64,000 bases of DNA from JBARKJ01 sp049801375 (GTDB taxonomy: Bacteria > Nitrospirota > JACRHJ01). This document shows positions 40,533 through 48,531 of the stretch, in pieces. Made by a program: the position numbers and the translations under genes. The first letter of the stretch is position 1. Each line of letters begins with the position of its first letter. Where the stretch lies: the NCBI GenBank assembly GCA_049801375.1, contig JBARKJ010000046.1, positions 1-64,000 of the forward strand. The letters run 5' to 3'. A model generated the notes under the pieces. That model was given only the letters and a program-made list of their open reading frames with translations, did no database searches and had not been told where the DNA came from.

Positions 40533-42087
40533 CAGCCAGCCCCAGTTTCCTCAAGGCTTCCCTCATCGGCCCCTGAAAAGGCCGGGGCGTCTCGGAGAGA
40601 AACGCGTCCTTTACGTCGGAAGCTTTCACCGTACCGGATCTTACCGCCCCTTGCACCTTCTTCCGGATAGCCTTGCGCGCAATGGGCCGAAGTAGAGCCG
40701 GGACTTCCAGCAGGACTTTCTCGAACACCTCCAGGGCGAAATCGTCCCACAGAGCTTCCTTCGGTTGTGAATCGGGACGTCTTCTCGAACTTGAATCCGA
40801 ATACATTCCCTGTAGAATAGCGTTGGCGGGATAGCAGACCCAGTCCGGATGGGTCTTGAAATATTCCCCGGCTATGGAATAAAGGCCGTCTCCCAACCTG
40901 TCCGAGACGTAAAACTTAGGCTCCATAAGCGTATCTTCGGGCGAAATTAATTTCTCATACACGGCGAGGCGGGCAAGGGGCGTGCCCGGATATATCCGCA
41001 CCCCGGCGACGGCGAACACTTTATCGGGCTGCAGTTCCTCAAGGGCGTCGAAGGTCTCTTTAAGCGAATCCCCGTCTTCGCCCGGCCCGCCCAGGAGGAG
41101 GAACACGAGGCTCATCAGCCCTGCCTCCTTCGCGGCCCGGACGGCGTTCACGGCCTCATTCTTTCCGAATTTTTTACCGAGCCTTGGGAGCATCCTGTCG
41201 GACAGGGAATCCGCGCCCACCTCCACGCTCTCGCATCCCGCCCGCTTCATCTTGTCGAGGAGTCTTGCGTCCAGTCCGACGGGGCTTGCAAGGCATCCCC
41301 AGGAAGCTCTTATCCCGCGCTTAATTATTTCATCGCATACGGCAGCGGCATGGCCGGGCGGATTATTGAATATATTGTCCACGAAATAAAAAGGGGCCGT
41401 CAGTCCGGCGTCTATCGCGCTGCTCATCTCGCGCGCCACTTCCTCGGGGGGCCTCAGGCGCATTTCTCTTCCTTCCAGCCCCGGATAGGTGCAATAGACG
41501 CACGAGAAGGAACAGCCGCGTTTAGACTGGATACCTACCATGTCGTAATCCTTGGCCGGGAAGAGGTCCCACGCTGGCAGGACGAGCGGAGAAAGGCTTA
41601 GCGGACTTGGCGGGTTCTGGAAATAGGAGCCGCCTTCAAACCGGCAAAGGCCGGGGACCTTGGAAAAAGGCGTCTTGCCGGTAAGCGCGTCCGCGAGCAT
41701 CGGCACGGCCATCTCTCCCTCTCCGGCTATCCCGTAATCCGCTCCCAGGTATTCAAGTGCGGCCTCCGGCATGATGGAATATCCCGGCCCCCCCAAAACG
41801 ACAGGGGCTTCCGTCTCTCGTTTTATCTGCCCGATGACTTCCCTGTAATCCGGCAGGAGAAAACGGCTGGAAGACTCGATATTCCTTATCGAGACGCCGA
41901 CGAAATCCGGAGAGAGAGAACTGATTGCCCGCGTCAGTTCAGTTTCCGGGTCTTCCGCGAAAAGGAGGTCGAGCGCATGCACGTCGTGCCCCGCAAGGCG
42001 GAGCGCTTGAGCGACGAGCGCAAGGCCGAGCGGGGCCGCGGTGAACGGCTCGGTCTCCCTGTTCACGGATACCAACAAAACTTTCAA
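40525..42087 (-). CDS. B12-binding-domain radical SAM enzyme
   Basis: The 520-residue protein has an N-terminal Rossmann-like cobalamin-binding domain (residues about 1-140; 'GLALVAQALRLAGHDVHALDL', 'VVLGGPGYSIMPEAALEYLG') and a radical SAM domain with 'GCSFSCVYCTYP' (CxxxCxxC, near residue 200). This class includes methylases, ring-forming enzymes and the BchE-type oxygen-independent cyclase, so a C-methylation or cyclisation of a cluster product is plausible. The C-terminal 100 residues after 'NAILQGMYS' are helical and not recognised. The start is TTG 42085-42087 with a weak ribosome site. Confidence 0.85.
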   Translation of the reverse strand: MKVLLVSVNRETEPFTAAPLGLALVAQALRLAGHDVHALDLLFAEDPETELTRAISSLSPDFVGVSIRNIESSSRFLLPDYREVIGQIKRETEAPVVLGGPGYSIMPEAALEYLGADYGIAGEGEMAVPMLADALTGKTPFSKVPGLCRFEGGSYFQNPPSPLSLSPLVLPAWDLFPAKDYDMVGIQSKRGCSFSCVYCTYPGLEGREMRLRPPEEVAREMSSAIDAGLTAPFYFVDNIFNNPPGHAAAVCDEIIKRGIRASWGCLASPVGLDARLLDKMKRAGCESVEVGADSLSDRMLPRLGKKFGKNEAVNAVRAAKEAGLMSLVFLLLGGPGEDGDSLKETFDALEELQPDKVFAVAGVRIYPGTPLARLAVYEKLISPEDTLMEPKFYVSDRLGDGLYSIAGEYFKTHPDWVCYPANAILQGMYSDSSSRRRPDSQPKEALWDDFALEVFEKVLLEVPALLRPIARKAIRKKVQGAVRSGTVKASDVKDAFLSETPRPFQGPMREALRKLGLADG

Positions 42088-42110
42088 TCTAGCTAATCCT
42101 CCGTGCGGCC

Positions 42111-42695
42111 CTATCTGCTCAGTTTCTCTACGAACTCCGATATCTTGTCGCCCGTGGCCTTAACCCTGTTTTCCACAAGCGCCCATTTGTCGCCGCCCTG
42201 TAGTCCGGAGGTGCTTTCGTGCTGGAATGTCGCGAGCTCCTTGCCGGTCTTGGCGTCTATGAGTTTGCCTTTCACTGTGATTCCCGCCTGGCCGGCACCC
42301 ATTCCCCAGAACATCCTGCTGAATGTGCTCCCCATGTTAACCTGCGAGAACTCGCCCTCGATTATCATGTCCGCCTTGTCGGCGTTCTTGCCGTCCGGAT
42401 CAATGATAAAGGCGGTGACCCTGTCCCCGTTAAGCTCGTTCTTCATAGTCCGGGCTAGCATCTCCTGCCAGTCCTTCAGGTAGTTTTTGAGCTCTCTCTT
42501 CTCTTCGTCGTCCACGTTGTTGTACTCTACGTTATCAGTGGAGAATAGCTTGATCCCGATGGTCCTGTACTTCGAGAGGCTCTCGTCTGTCATTACGTCC
42601 TCTTTGTCGAGGACTCCCGGAGCCGACATCCTGGCTAAGCCATTAATGGGTATCAAAAGTGCGACAACGGCCATTATTAAAAGCATTTTTTTCAT
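42111..42695 (-). CDS. Exported DUF4410-like protein
   Basis: The ATG at 42693-42695 with AGGAGG six bases upstream gives 194 residues. The first 21 residues are a signal peptide ('KKMLLIMAVVALLIPINGLA') without a clear lipobox Cys. The mature part has 'ADMIIEGEFSQVNMGSTFSR' and 'GWGAGQAGITVKGKLIDAKTGKELA'-like content, i.e. the glycine-rich 'GMGAGQAGITV' and 'DAKTGKELATF' strands typical of DUF4410 proteins. These are small periplasmic or outer-membrane proteins of unknown function, thought to be related to lipoproteins that form cup-like domains. It follows the FAD enzymes with 72 bases between them. Confidence 0.7.
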   Translation of the reverse strand: MKKMLLIMAVVALLIPINGLARMSAPGVLDKEDVMTDESLSKYRTIGIKLFSTDNVEYNNVDDEEKRELKNYLKDWQEMLARTMKNELNGDRVTAFIIDPDGKNADKADMIIEGEFSQVNMGSTFSRMFWGMGAGQAGITVKGKLIDAKTGKELATFQHESTSGLQGGDKWALVENRVKATGDKISEFVEKLSR

Positions 42696-42767
42696 TGTAT
42701 TCCTCCTGTTCACAATCGGGTTAATAAATAAAAACACGGGTAACCCCCCTTGCCTCCTTTCGAGAAT

Positions 42768-44129
42768 TTAACTTCCGAAATTCTTTATTATCAGTCTCGC
42801 GGCGGCCCTGCCGGACAGCACCGACGACGCGGCACAGCCGCCGACCGGAAGCACCGTGGAACCTACGCAGTATAATCCCTTGACAGGCGTATTCGTGCCC
42901 ATCTTCTCGTAATGCACGCTCTCGGCGACAGGCGAGACGGAACTGGCAAAACCGAAGTTAACCGCATAGTCCATCGGAGTGTAGAGCCTGCCTTCGACCA
43001 CGCTCTCCCGGAAGCCCGGAATCAACGAATCCATTTTAGCCATTACTTTCCCGGCCTCGGCCTCGATTGCCTCTCTTGCGATAGCGCCCTTGGGCACGAG
43101 GAATTTTATGGTACCGGCAAGATGCTCCCCGCCCGTGTCATGCGCCGCGCCGGGGACGGAGATGACGTACATATTATCTTCCGGAAACGAGCCGTCTTTC
43201 AGGGTCTTGAACATCCCGCCGACACTTTTCGGAAACATCGCGTAGAGGTGCACGCCCGGAGTAATCTTCGCGCTCCTCTTAAATACCGTGAACACGCTCG
43301 CCATGCAAAAACCCTCTTTGTAGTAGCCCAGCGTGTTCAGGAACCCCTGCGGGAAATTCTCCTTGCCCGCGAGAGAGTGAACCGTCTGCAGAATGCCCGT
43401 CCCGCTTATGACACTCTCCGCCTCTATCTCCCTGCCGTCAAGCAGGACGCCCCTCGCCTTGCCGTCGCTTATCAATATTTTTTTCGGCTGCGCGTTATAG
43501 ACTATGCCGCCGCCGTTCTCGCGGATGACGTCGGCCAGAAGTTCGGGCAGTCTCCCCGAACCGGCTCTGGGTATGAATGGCTTATCGTATCCGTACGTCC
43601 TGCCGAAGACAAGGTTAAACCAATGAGACGGCATATTTTCAGGTTCGTTCCCGGAGAAAAACGCGCCGACATTCAATATCTCCCGTAAATTGTCGTTATC
43701 GGTAATCCGGTTTATCACTTCTTTGTAATTGGAGATTTTCCTGTAGCGGTTAAATAATATCTGACCGCCCATACTGAGGCCGAAGCGGCCGATATCCTTT
43801 GCCCCCATCCCCATGCCGCTAAGGTCCTTAGGCGTATGCAGGCCCGGCGGGATGGTCATGGAGGAATCTGAGCAATTCGCCAGCACCTTGAACCATACCG
43901 GCTCCAGCTCTTTTTTCTTCCCCAGCTCCGAGAATACGCCGAGTAATTTTTTGCCGAAATAGTCCGCGCCGATGTCGAAGCGGTGCCCCATAAGCTCCAC
44001 CGTCCGGCATCGCCCGCCCGGCTCGGACATCTTCTCCAGCACCAGCACTTTTTTCCCGGCGCGCGAAAGATACGCTCCGGCGGAAAGCCCGCCAAGACCG
44101 GCGCCGATTATTACCGCGTCATATGACAT
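42768..44129 (-). CDS. Phytoene-desaturase-like FAD/NAD(P) oxidoreductase
   Basis: This 453-residue flavoprotein starts 'YDAVIIGAGLGGLSAGAYLSRAGKKVLVLEK', the dinucleotide-binding Rossmann motif (residues 3-33), followed by 'GGRCRTVELMGHRFDIGADYF' and ends with 'GLYCVGSTVLPVGGCAASSVLSGRAAAR', the C-terminal FAD-contact motif of CrtI/phytoene-desaturase and isomerase relatives. It is not beside carotenoid genes. In this cluster it could desaturate or oxidise the polyketide or a hydrocarbon tail. It overlaps no gene but starts 2 bases after the previous stop, so the two flavoproteins are likely cotranslated. Confidence 0.85.
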   Translation of the reverse strand: MSYDAVIIGAGLGGLSAGAYLSRAGKKVLVLEKMSEPGGRCRTVELMGHRFDIGADYFGKKLLGVFSELGKKKELEPVWFKVLANCSDSSMTIPPGLHTPKDLSGMGMGAKDIGRFGLSMGGQILFNRYRKISNYKEVINRITDNDNLREILNVGAFFSGNEPENMPSHWFNLVFGRTYGYDKPFIPRAGSGRLPELLADVIRENGGGIVYNAQPKKILISDGKARGVLLDGREIEAESVISGTGILQTVHSLAGKENFPQGFLNTLGYYKEGFCMASVFTVFKRSAKITPGVHLYAMFPKSVGGMFKTLKDGSFPEDNMYVISVPGAAHDTGGEHLAGTIKFLVPKGAIAREAIEAEAGKVMAKMDSLIPGFRESVVEGRLYTPMDYAVNFGFASSVSPVAESVHYEKMGTNTPVKGLYCVGSTVLPVGGCAASSVLSGRAAARLIIKNFGS

Positions 44130-44131
44130 TG

Positions 44132-45334
44132 TCAGGCAAACCCCTTTATCGCCTGCACCGTTTTTTTCGCGGTGTAAACGCATGACTCTATGCACGGGAG
44201 CCGGTAGAAATCTCCGGCCAGATATGCGCCCGGAACCTCGGTCTCGATTCCTCGCGTCCTGCTCCCCGGCGGGATGAGCGTAATCGCCGGAGACCAGCCC
44301 ACCTTAGGCAGTTCCTTATATTTCCCGAACACGGCCTCGATGTCCGCGTCCGTCCTGTACATGAACATCCCGGCGATGGTCCTGCCGTCAGGCAGGTGTT
44401 TCATCTCTCCGCCGTGGATGCCGTGGCGGTTTTTATATTTGGAAAAAAGCAGGACGTCGTATTTGCCGTACCGGGGGGTGCGGGACTCGAATATCACTCC
44501 GCGCGTCTTGGTGGATTTCACGTCCACGGTTATTTCCGGCATCACCTTGCCAAGGCTCTCCTGGCCGGTGGCGAACACCACGCAATCCGCCGTCTCCTTC
44601 AAAGGCTCCCCCTTCGGCCCTTTAAGACTTATATCAAAAGTCCCTGATGCATTTTTCTTTACCCTCTCGACCTTATATCCCGTCTTTACAACGCCCGGCA
44701 TCCTCCGCACAAGCTCGGCCGCCACCTCCGCCATCCCCTTGTGCGGTACGCGCACGGGCGAATCGCCGTACGCAAACAGGAACAGCCCATGGTCCGCGGC
44801 GATGTGAGGCGGGTCTATATACCCGAAGCTGGAGAACGGCTGGACGATGTAGTCCAGCATTTTTTGCGAATAACCCATCTCGCGCACGCAGAACTCTTCG
44901 AGTGAAATCGAATGAAGCTCCCGAAGCTTCGGGTCCCAGTTCTCCATCCGGAAGTCCAGGCCCTTTATAAACTTCTTCAGCCGCCCCCACTGCATGTACT
45001 CGGAAAAAGTAAAAAAGCCGCTTCTGAACATGGACCAGGAATCAAGGCCGGTGATTTTATCGCCTATCTGGAGGGCAAATTTTTTAAGCCTGATCAGCTC
45101 GTGCGACACGCCCAGTTCCGCGATCAGTTCCGTGAAGTGCGGGTTCAGGCGTGGCGCGAACATCATCGCGCCTTTATTTATATATACCCCTTCATATTCC
45201 AGCGTCGCGAACCGTCCGCCCGCATCCGGCCTCTTCTCATAGACGACCGGCTGGCAGCCCTCCTTCCGCAGGTAATAGGCCGTCGAAAGCCCGGCGATAC
45301 CGGCACCGAAAATCAAGACCTTTTTATTTAACAT
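44132..45334 (-). CDS. FAD-dependent amine-oxidase/protoporphyrinogen-oxidase-like protein
   Basis: This 400-residue flavoprotein has 'KKVLIFGAGIAGLSTAYYLRKEG' near the N-terminus, the GG-motif 'KRPDAGGRFATLEYEG', a central substrate domain, and 'EVPGAYLAGDFYRLPCIESCVYTAKKTVQ', the C-terminal FAD contact of the amino-oxidase clan. Relatives include HemY-like oxidases and hydroxysqualene/polyketide oxidases, so the substrate cannot be read. The pair with the next gene is typical of multi-step desaturation. Confidence 0.82.
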   Translation of the reverse strand: MLNKKVLIFGAGIAGLSTAYYLRKEGCQPVVYEKRPDAGGRFATLEYEGVYINKGAMMFAPRLNPHFTELIAELGVSHELIRLKKFALQIGDKITGLDSWSMFRSGFFTFSEYMQWGRLKKFIKGLDFRMENWDPKLRELHSISLEEFCVREMGYSQKMLDYIVQPFSSFGYIDPPHIAADHGLFLFAYGDSPVRVPHKGMAEVAAELVRRMPGVVKTGYKVERVKKNASGTFDISLKGPKGEPLKETADCVVFATGQESLGKVMPEITVDVKSTKTRGVIFESRTPRYGKYDVLLFSKYKNRHGIHGGEMKHLPDGRTIAGMFMYRTDADIEAVFGKYKELPKVGWSPAITLIPPGSRTRGIETEVPGAYLAGDFYRLPCIESCVYTAKKTVQAIKGFA

Positions 45335-45446
45335 TCAAAACCTTTCGTTACTTTCTTTTGGGTAAAAAGCAGCTAAGGCGCTGTGCATTTGTCCATCTTC
45401 GGAGCCTTCGCCTCCGTAAGGTAGAAGTAACCAAATAAAACCGGAA

Positions 45447-46358
45447 TTATAAACCAAGTACAGTTGCCAAATTACCGTACAAAATCTTTTGTTTGGAAGG
45501 AAGCGTTAAGGCTAGTGCGTTAACCGCGTCTATCGACGCCTTTATCTCCCGGTTCGCCGGGAAATCGCTCCCCCACAGCACCCTGTCCTCGCCGAATACA
45601 TCGGCCGCAAGTTCCAGCATCTTTACGTCCGCCGTGCCGGAAGTGTCCACGTAAACTTTCTTCAACGTCTCCCCCGGTTCCTCACCCATGTCCTTCACTA
45701 TCCCCCGGCCAAGGAGCATCTTGTACGTCCTTCCGTATCTGCCGGCAAGAAACGGCATCACGCCAGCAAAGCTCGCGAACACAAGCTTCAGCCGGGGGAA
45801 CTTTTTCAGCAGGCCAGAGTCGATAACCCTGGCGAGGCAGAGCGTGGTATCGAACGCATACTGGAACACCGGAGTTATCAGCGGGTGGCGCAGCTTCTCG
45901 AACCCGAACGGAGTAAGCGTAGTGGGATGAAAAAAGACCGGCGCTCCCCACCCTTCGGCCTTCTCGAAAAAAGGCAGGAACCTATCATCGTCCGGATAAT
46001 TACCGCCGTTGTTCGTCGGCACTGTAAATCCGGCCGCGCCCTGCGCCAATGCCTCTTCCCCCAGAGTGACCATATCGTCAGCCCCTGCCAATGGCACTGA
46101 CCCAAGCCATAAAATACGCCCAGTCGACCTCTTTGCTATGTCCTTCACCGCCCCGTTATATACGCGCGCCGCATCCGTTTCCGCAAGGGCGGCCTTGATG
46201 TGAAAATCGGTAGTCGGGTATGATACCAGCGCGCGAGAAACGCCGGCTTCGTCCATTGCACGAAGATGGTTATCAATTCCGCCCCAGGACTCGTTGTAGA
46301 ACGAGGCGTGTTTGATTACCTCGTCCGGCAATAGATGGAAATGCGAATCGAATATCAT
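45447..46358 (-). CDS. Amidohydrolase-2 family protein, ACMSD/decarboxylase-like, one metal/catalytic His missing
   Basis: This 303-residue TIM-barrel protein starts 'MIFDSHFHLLPDEV' with the DxHxH metal pair (His6, His8). It has His144 ('VFFHPTT') and Asp265 ('LWGSDFPAN'), as in ACMSD and resorcylate decarboxylases. However, the usual 'FAHxGG' His, a catalytic/metal contact, is Ser196 in 'LVFASFAGVMPF'. In the cluster it could decarboxylate or otherwise shape an aromatic acid from the polyketide chain, or be a non-catalytic variant. The start ATG 46356-46358 overlaps the upstream stop (TAATG); a longer N-terminus would lie inside the upstream gene. Confidence 0.82.
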   Translation of the reverse strand: MIFDSHFHLLPDEVIKHASFYNESWGGIDNHLRAMDEAGVSRALVSYPTTDFHIKAALAETDAARVYNGAVKDIAKRSTGRILWLGSVPLAGADDMVTLGEEALAQGAAGFTVPTNNGGNYPDDDRFLPFFEKAEGWGAPVFFHPTTLTPFGFEKLRHPLITPVFQYAFDTTLCLARVIDSGLLKKFPRLKLVFASFAGVMPFLAGRYGRTYKMLLGRGIVKDMGEEPGETLKKVYVDTSGTADVKMLELAADVFGEDRVLWGSDFPANREIKASIDAVNALALTLPSKQKILYGNLATVLGL

Positions 46359-47083
46359 TAATATCTCAGCACTTCTTTTATCGTTTGAAACAGCTCCGAA
46401 TTCCACACGTCGTATACTTGTTCGCCCACCGCGCGCGCCATCATTGTTGCTGGTTTATTCTCCTCATAGGACGGCATCGGCTTATCCAGCAGGGTTTTAA
46501 AACCGGGATGCTCCATCGCGAAACGCTTTCCAACCATGCAGAGGTTCCTCATCTCCGCATCCATCAGGGCGATTCCAGCGCACGCGACCGACGTCGCCGT
46601 CATTGCTTTCAGGTAATGGAACAGGTAATAGAGCGCGCCCTCCATGCCGAGCGCCGCGCCAACCGCGAGGTTACCCACCGGGGCGCCCTTGAAAGGGTTT
46701 TTCGGGTATGCGGTGATAGTCGTCCCCCATATCTCCGAACGCTCCTGTTCGTGCAGGGGGCGGGTCCTGTGCAAAAGGTTCATGACTATTGCGGGCTGTT
46801 GATAGGCATAGACCGGGGACGAAAAAATAAACGCGTCCGATTCGGACATTTTATCAAAAATGAGCTTTCCGTCGTCGCCCTTGTCTTCAAGTAGAGGGCA
46901 GGTAAGGCCGCAGAGGCAGCGGTTGCATGCGAGGCATGGCTTCACGTTGTAATTTATCAGGCGGATAACTTCAGACTCGGCGCCTTTTTCCTCGGCGGCC
47001 TCAAGCGCCTTGCGCAGAAAATAATCGCTGGCGGATTTCTGCTTCCCCCTCTTGTGCGTCCCACAGATACCAAGTATCTTCAT
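46358..47083 (-). CDS. Iron-sulfur flavoprotein / NADPH-dependent FMN reductase family
   Basis: The 241-residue protein has the flavodoxin-like start 'MKILGICGTHKRGKQKSASDYFL', a compact Cys motif 'CLACNRCLCGLTC' (CX2CX2CX5C, residues about 50-62) that binds a [4Fe-4S] cluster in anaerobe iron-sulfur flavoproteins, and 'SDAFIFSSPVYAYQQPA'. The extra C-terminal 60 residues are unassigned. It would reduce or transfer electrons for cluster enzymes. ATG 47081-47083 overlaps the aromatase stop as ATGA. The family is typical of anaerobic archaea and bacteria. Confidence 0.85.
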   Translation of the reverse strand: MKILGICGTHKRGKQKSASDYFLRKALEAAEEKGAESEVIRLINYNVKPCLACNRCLCGLTCPLLEDKGDDGKLIFDKMSESDAFIFSSPVYAYQQPAIVMNLLHRTRPLHEQERSEIWGTTITAYPKNPFKGAPVGNLAVGAALGMEGALYYLFHYLKAMTATSVACAGIALMDAEMRNLCMVGKRFAMEHPGFKTLLDKPMPSYEENKPATMMARAVGEQVYDVWNSELFQTIKEVLRY

Positions 47084-47508
47084 ATTCCCTCGATTATTTC
47101 TTTTATCCTCTGCATGTTCTTCTTCGAGTGCTCGTTTATACGGGCTTCCGCCGTTTTGTCGTCCACCGGCGCTTTTTCGTCCATAGAGAAGTCCTGCTCC
47201 CAGGTCATCTCCACCCCGCCGTCTTTCTCTACGTATGTCCAGAGGAGGTCCATGTATTTGAACGGGAACATCGGCTCCTCGCGTTTCGCGGAGCATTTAT
47301 GCCCGGGCTTGTCCAGGATGCGACTGGAGCGCCAGGACTTCCCATCTTTGTTGGTCAACTGGAAGGTTATTTTGTTTCCTTCGCGCGAAAGGATCTTCGC
47401 GTCCGAATACTCGTCAAAAAGCTCGGGCCAGCGCTCGATGTCGTTCGTAATGTCGAACACGCTCCCATAAGGCGCGTTTATGAAGATTGAATTCTTGGTG
47501 TGTGCCAT
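47080..47508 (-). CDS. Type II polyketide aromatase/cyclase, SRPBCC (TcmN/WhiE-ORFVI type)
   Basis: The 142 residues match the START/SRPBCC aromatase-cyclases of bacterial aromatic polyketides. They show 'IFINAPYGSVFDITNDIERWPELFDEYSDA', 'SREGNKITFQLT', 'FPFKYMDLLWTYVE' and 'MTWEQDFSMDEKAPVDD', followed by 'INEHSKKNMQRIKEIIE'. The tripeptides TNDIE, WPELF and QDFSM-KAPVDD are near-identical in WhiE-ORFVI and TcmN. The enzyme folds and aromatises the nascent poly-beta-ketone released from the KS/CLF/ACP. This is the strongest single indicator of an aromatic polyketide product. Coupled by ATGA to the next gene. Confidence 0.92.
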   Translation of the reverse strand: MAHTKNSIFINAPYGSVFDITNDIERWPELFDEYSDAKILSREGNKITFQLTNKDGKSWRSSRILDKPGHKCSAKREEPMFPFKYMDLLWTYVEKDGGVEMTWEQDFSMDEKAPVDDKTAEARINEHSKKNMQRIKEIIEGI

Positions 47509-47517
47509 TATTTTCCT

Positions 47518-48288
47518 TTAGTCCTCGAGTATAGCCACGGCGCGTGCCCATGCCGCGCCCGCGTTTTTTATCTTTACAGGGAAACAGGCGAACTTAAATC
47601 CGTGCGCCCTCGGGAGCGCGCCGAGGTTTGCGAGCCGCTCTATATGACAGTATTCTTTTTTTCTTCCCAGCATGTGTACCGGCCAGAGTTTTGAGCTGTC
47701 CGCGGTCGTTTGATAATCTGCTACCATATTCATAAAAGGCCTGTCCAGGCCCGGCGCGTCGGTCCCGATAGTCCTGATTCCAAGACCGAATAAATATTCC
47801 GCCGCACGGGCATCCAAACCCGCGAATTTAAGAAAATATTCCTTGGTGCCAAAGTACCTGTCCGCCCCGGTCCTGATGAGCGCGATATCGCCCGGTTTCG
47901 GCTTGTAATTTATTTCTTCTAAGCCCCGCCGCACATCATCCGGTTTTATTTCTCCGCCGGGCGGCAGACTTCTCATGTCAATTACAAAACCGTCCCCATA
48001 GCACCATTCAAGGGGGACCTCGTCTATCTTCTTCGCCGGCCGTCCTTCCGATTCCGGCCCGAAATGCCACGGCGCGTCCACGTGCGTCCCGCAGTGAACC
48101 GACGCCTGGACGGTCTCATGTGACAGGAACATCCCGCCGGGAAAAGTATCGCCGCCAATTTTCTTCTCTCCCGGAAATTTTTCCCCTACCCTCTCCGCGC
48201 CCTCCTCATGGCCAATCCGGGTCACCTGTACCGGAAAAGGTTCAGGCGCCAAGTCGTCTATAGGGGTGCTTAGGTCGATTATTTTCAA
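47518..48288 (-). CDS. PF04199 putative polyketide cyclase (OxyN/MtmX-like)
   Basis: The 256-residue protein of the 'putative cyclase' family carries the metal-binding 'VHCGTHVDAPWHFGPE' (HxGTHxDxPxH) and later 'DIALIRTGADRYFG' and 'IGTDAPGLDRPF'. The family spans kynurenine formamidase-like hydrolases and the second/third-ring cyclases of type II polyketide clusters (OxyN, MtmX). Next to an ACP, KS pair and TcmN-like aromatase, the cyclase role is the better reading. The start TTG 48286-48288 overlaps the ACP stop as TTGA. Confidence 0.85.
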   Translation of the reverse strand: MKIIDLSTPIDDLAPEPFPVQVTRIGHEEGAERVGEKFPGEKKIGGDTFPGGMFLSHETVQASVHCGTHVDAPWHFGPESEGRPAKKIDEVPLEWCYGDGFVIDMRSLPPGGEIKPDDVRRGLEEINYKPKPGDIALIRTGADRYFGTKEYFLKFAGLDARAAEYLFGLGIRTIGTDAPGLDRPFMNMVADYQTTADSSKLWPVHMLGRKKEYCHIERLANLGALPRAHGFKFACFPVKIKNAGAAWARAVAILED

Positions 48289-48521
48289 GACCTGGCCGCC
48301 ACGGTTAGAAAATAGTCGATTATCTCGCGGACCGTAATCACGCCGTTTATCACGCCGTCGGGGATTTTGGCCGAGAATTCTTTTTCCAGCGCAACCATCA
48401 GTTCCACCATCTCAGTCGAGTCAATCCCGAGACCGCTTTTCAAAGTCGCGTCAGGGCGAAGTTCATTTTTGCCTATGCCTATTTCCGCGAAAACTTTTTC
48501 TACCCTCTCTTCTACCGGCAT
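48285..48521 (-). CDS. Acyl carrier protein of the type II PKS
   Basis: This 78-residue four-helix carrier has Ser35 in 'GLGIDSTEMVELMVALE' as the phosphopantetheine site (DST in place of the usual DSL). It carries the growing polyketide between the ketosynthase pair and the cyclases. It follows the CLF by 10 bases and overlaps the cyclase gene. A phosphopantetheinyl transferase and malonyl transferase are not in the window, so they must be shared with fatty acid synthesis, as in Streptomyces. 'IPDGVINGVITVREIIDYFL' is the conserved helix III-IV region. Confidence 0.93.
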   Translation of the reverse strand: MPVEERVEKVFAEIGIGKNELRPDATLKSGLGIDSTEMVELMVALEKEFSAKIPDGVINGVITVREIIDYFLTVAARS

Positions 48522-48531
48522 CCTTTACCTC

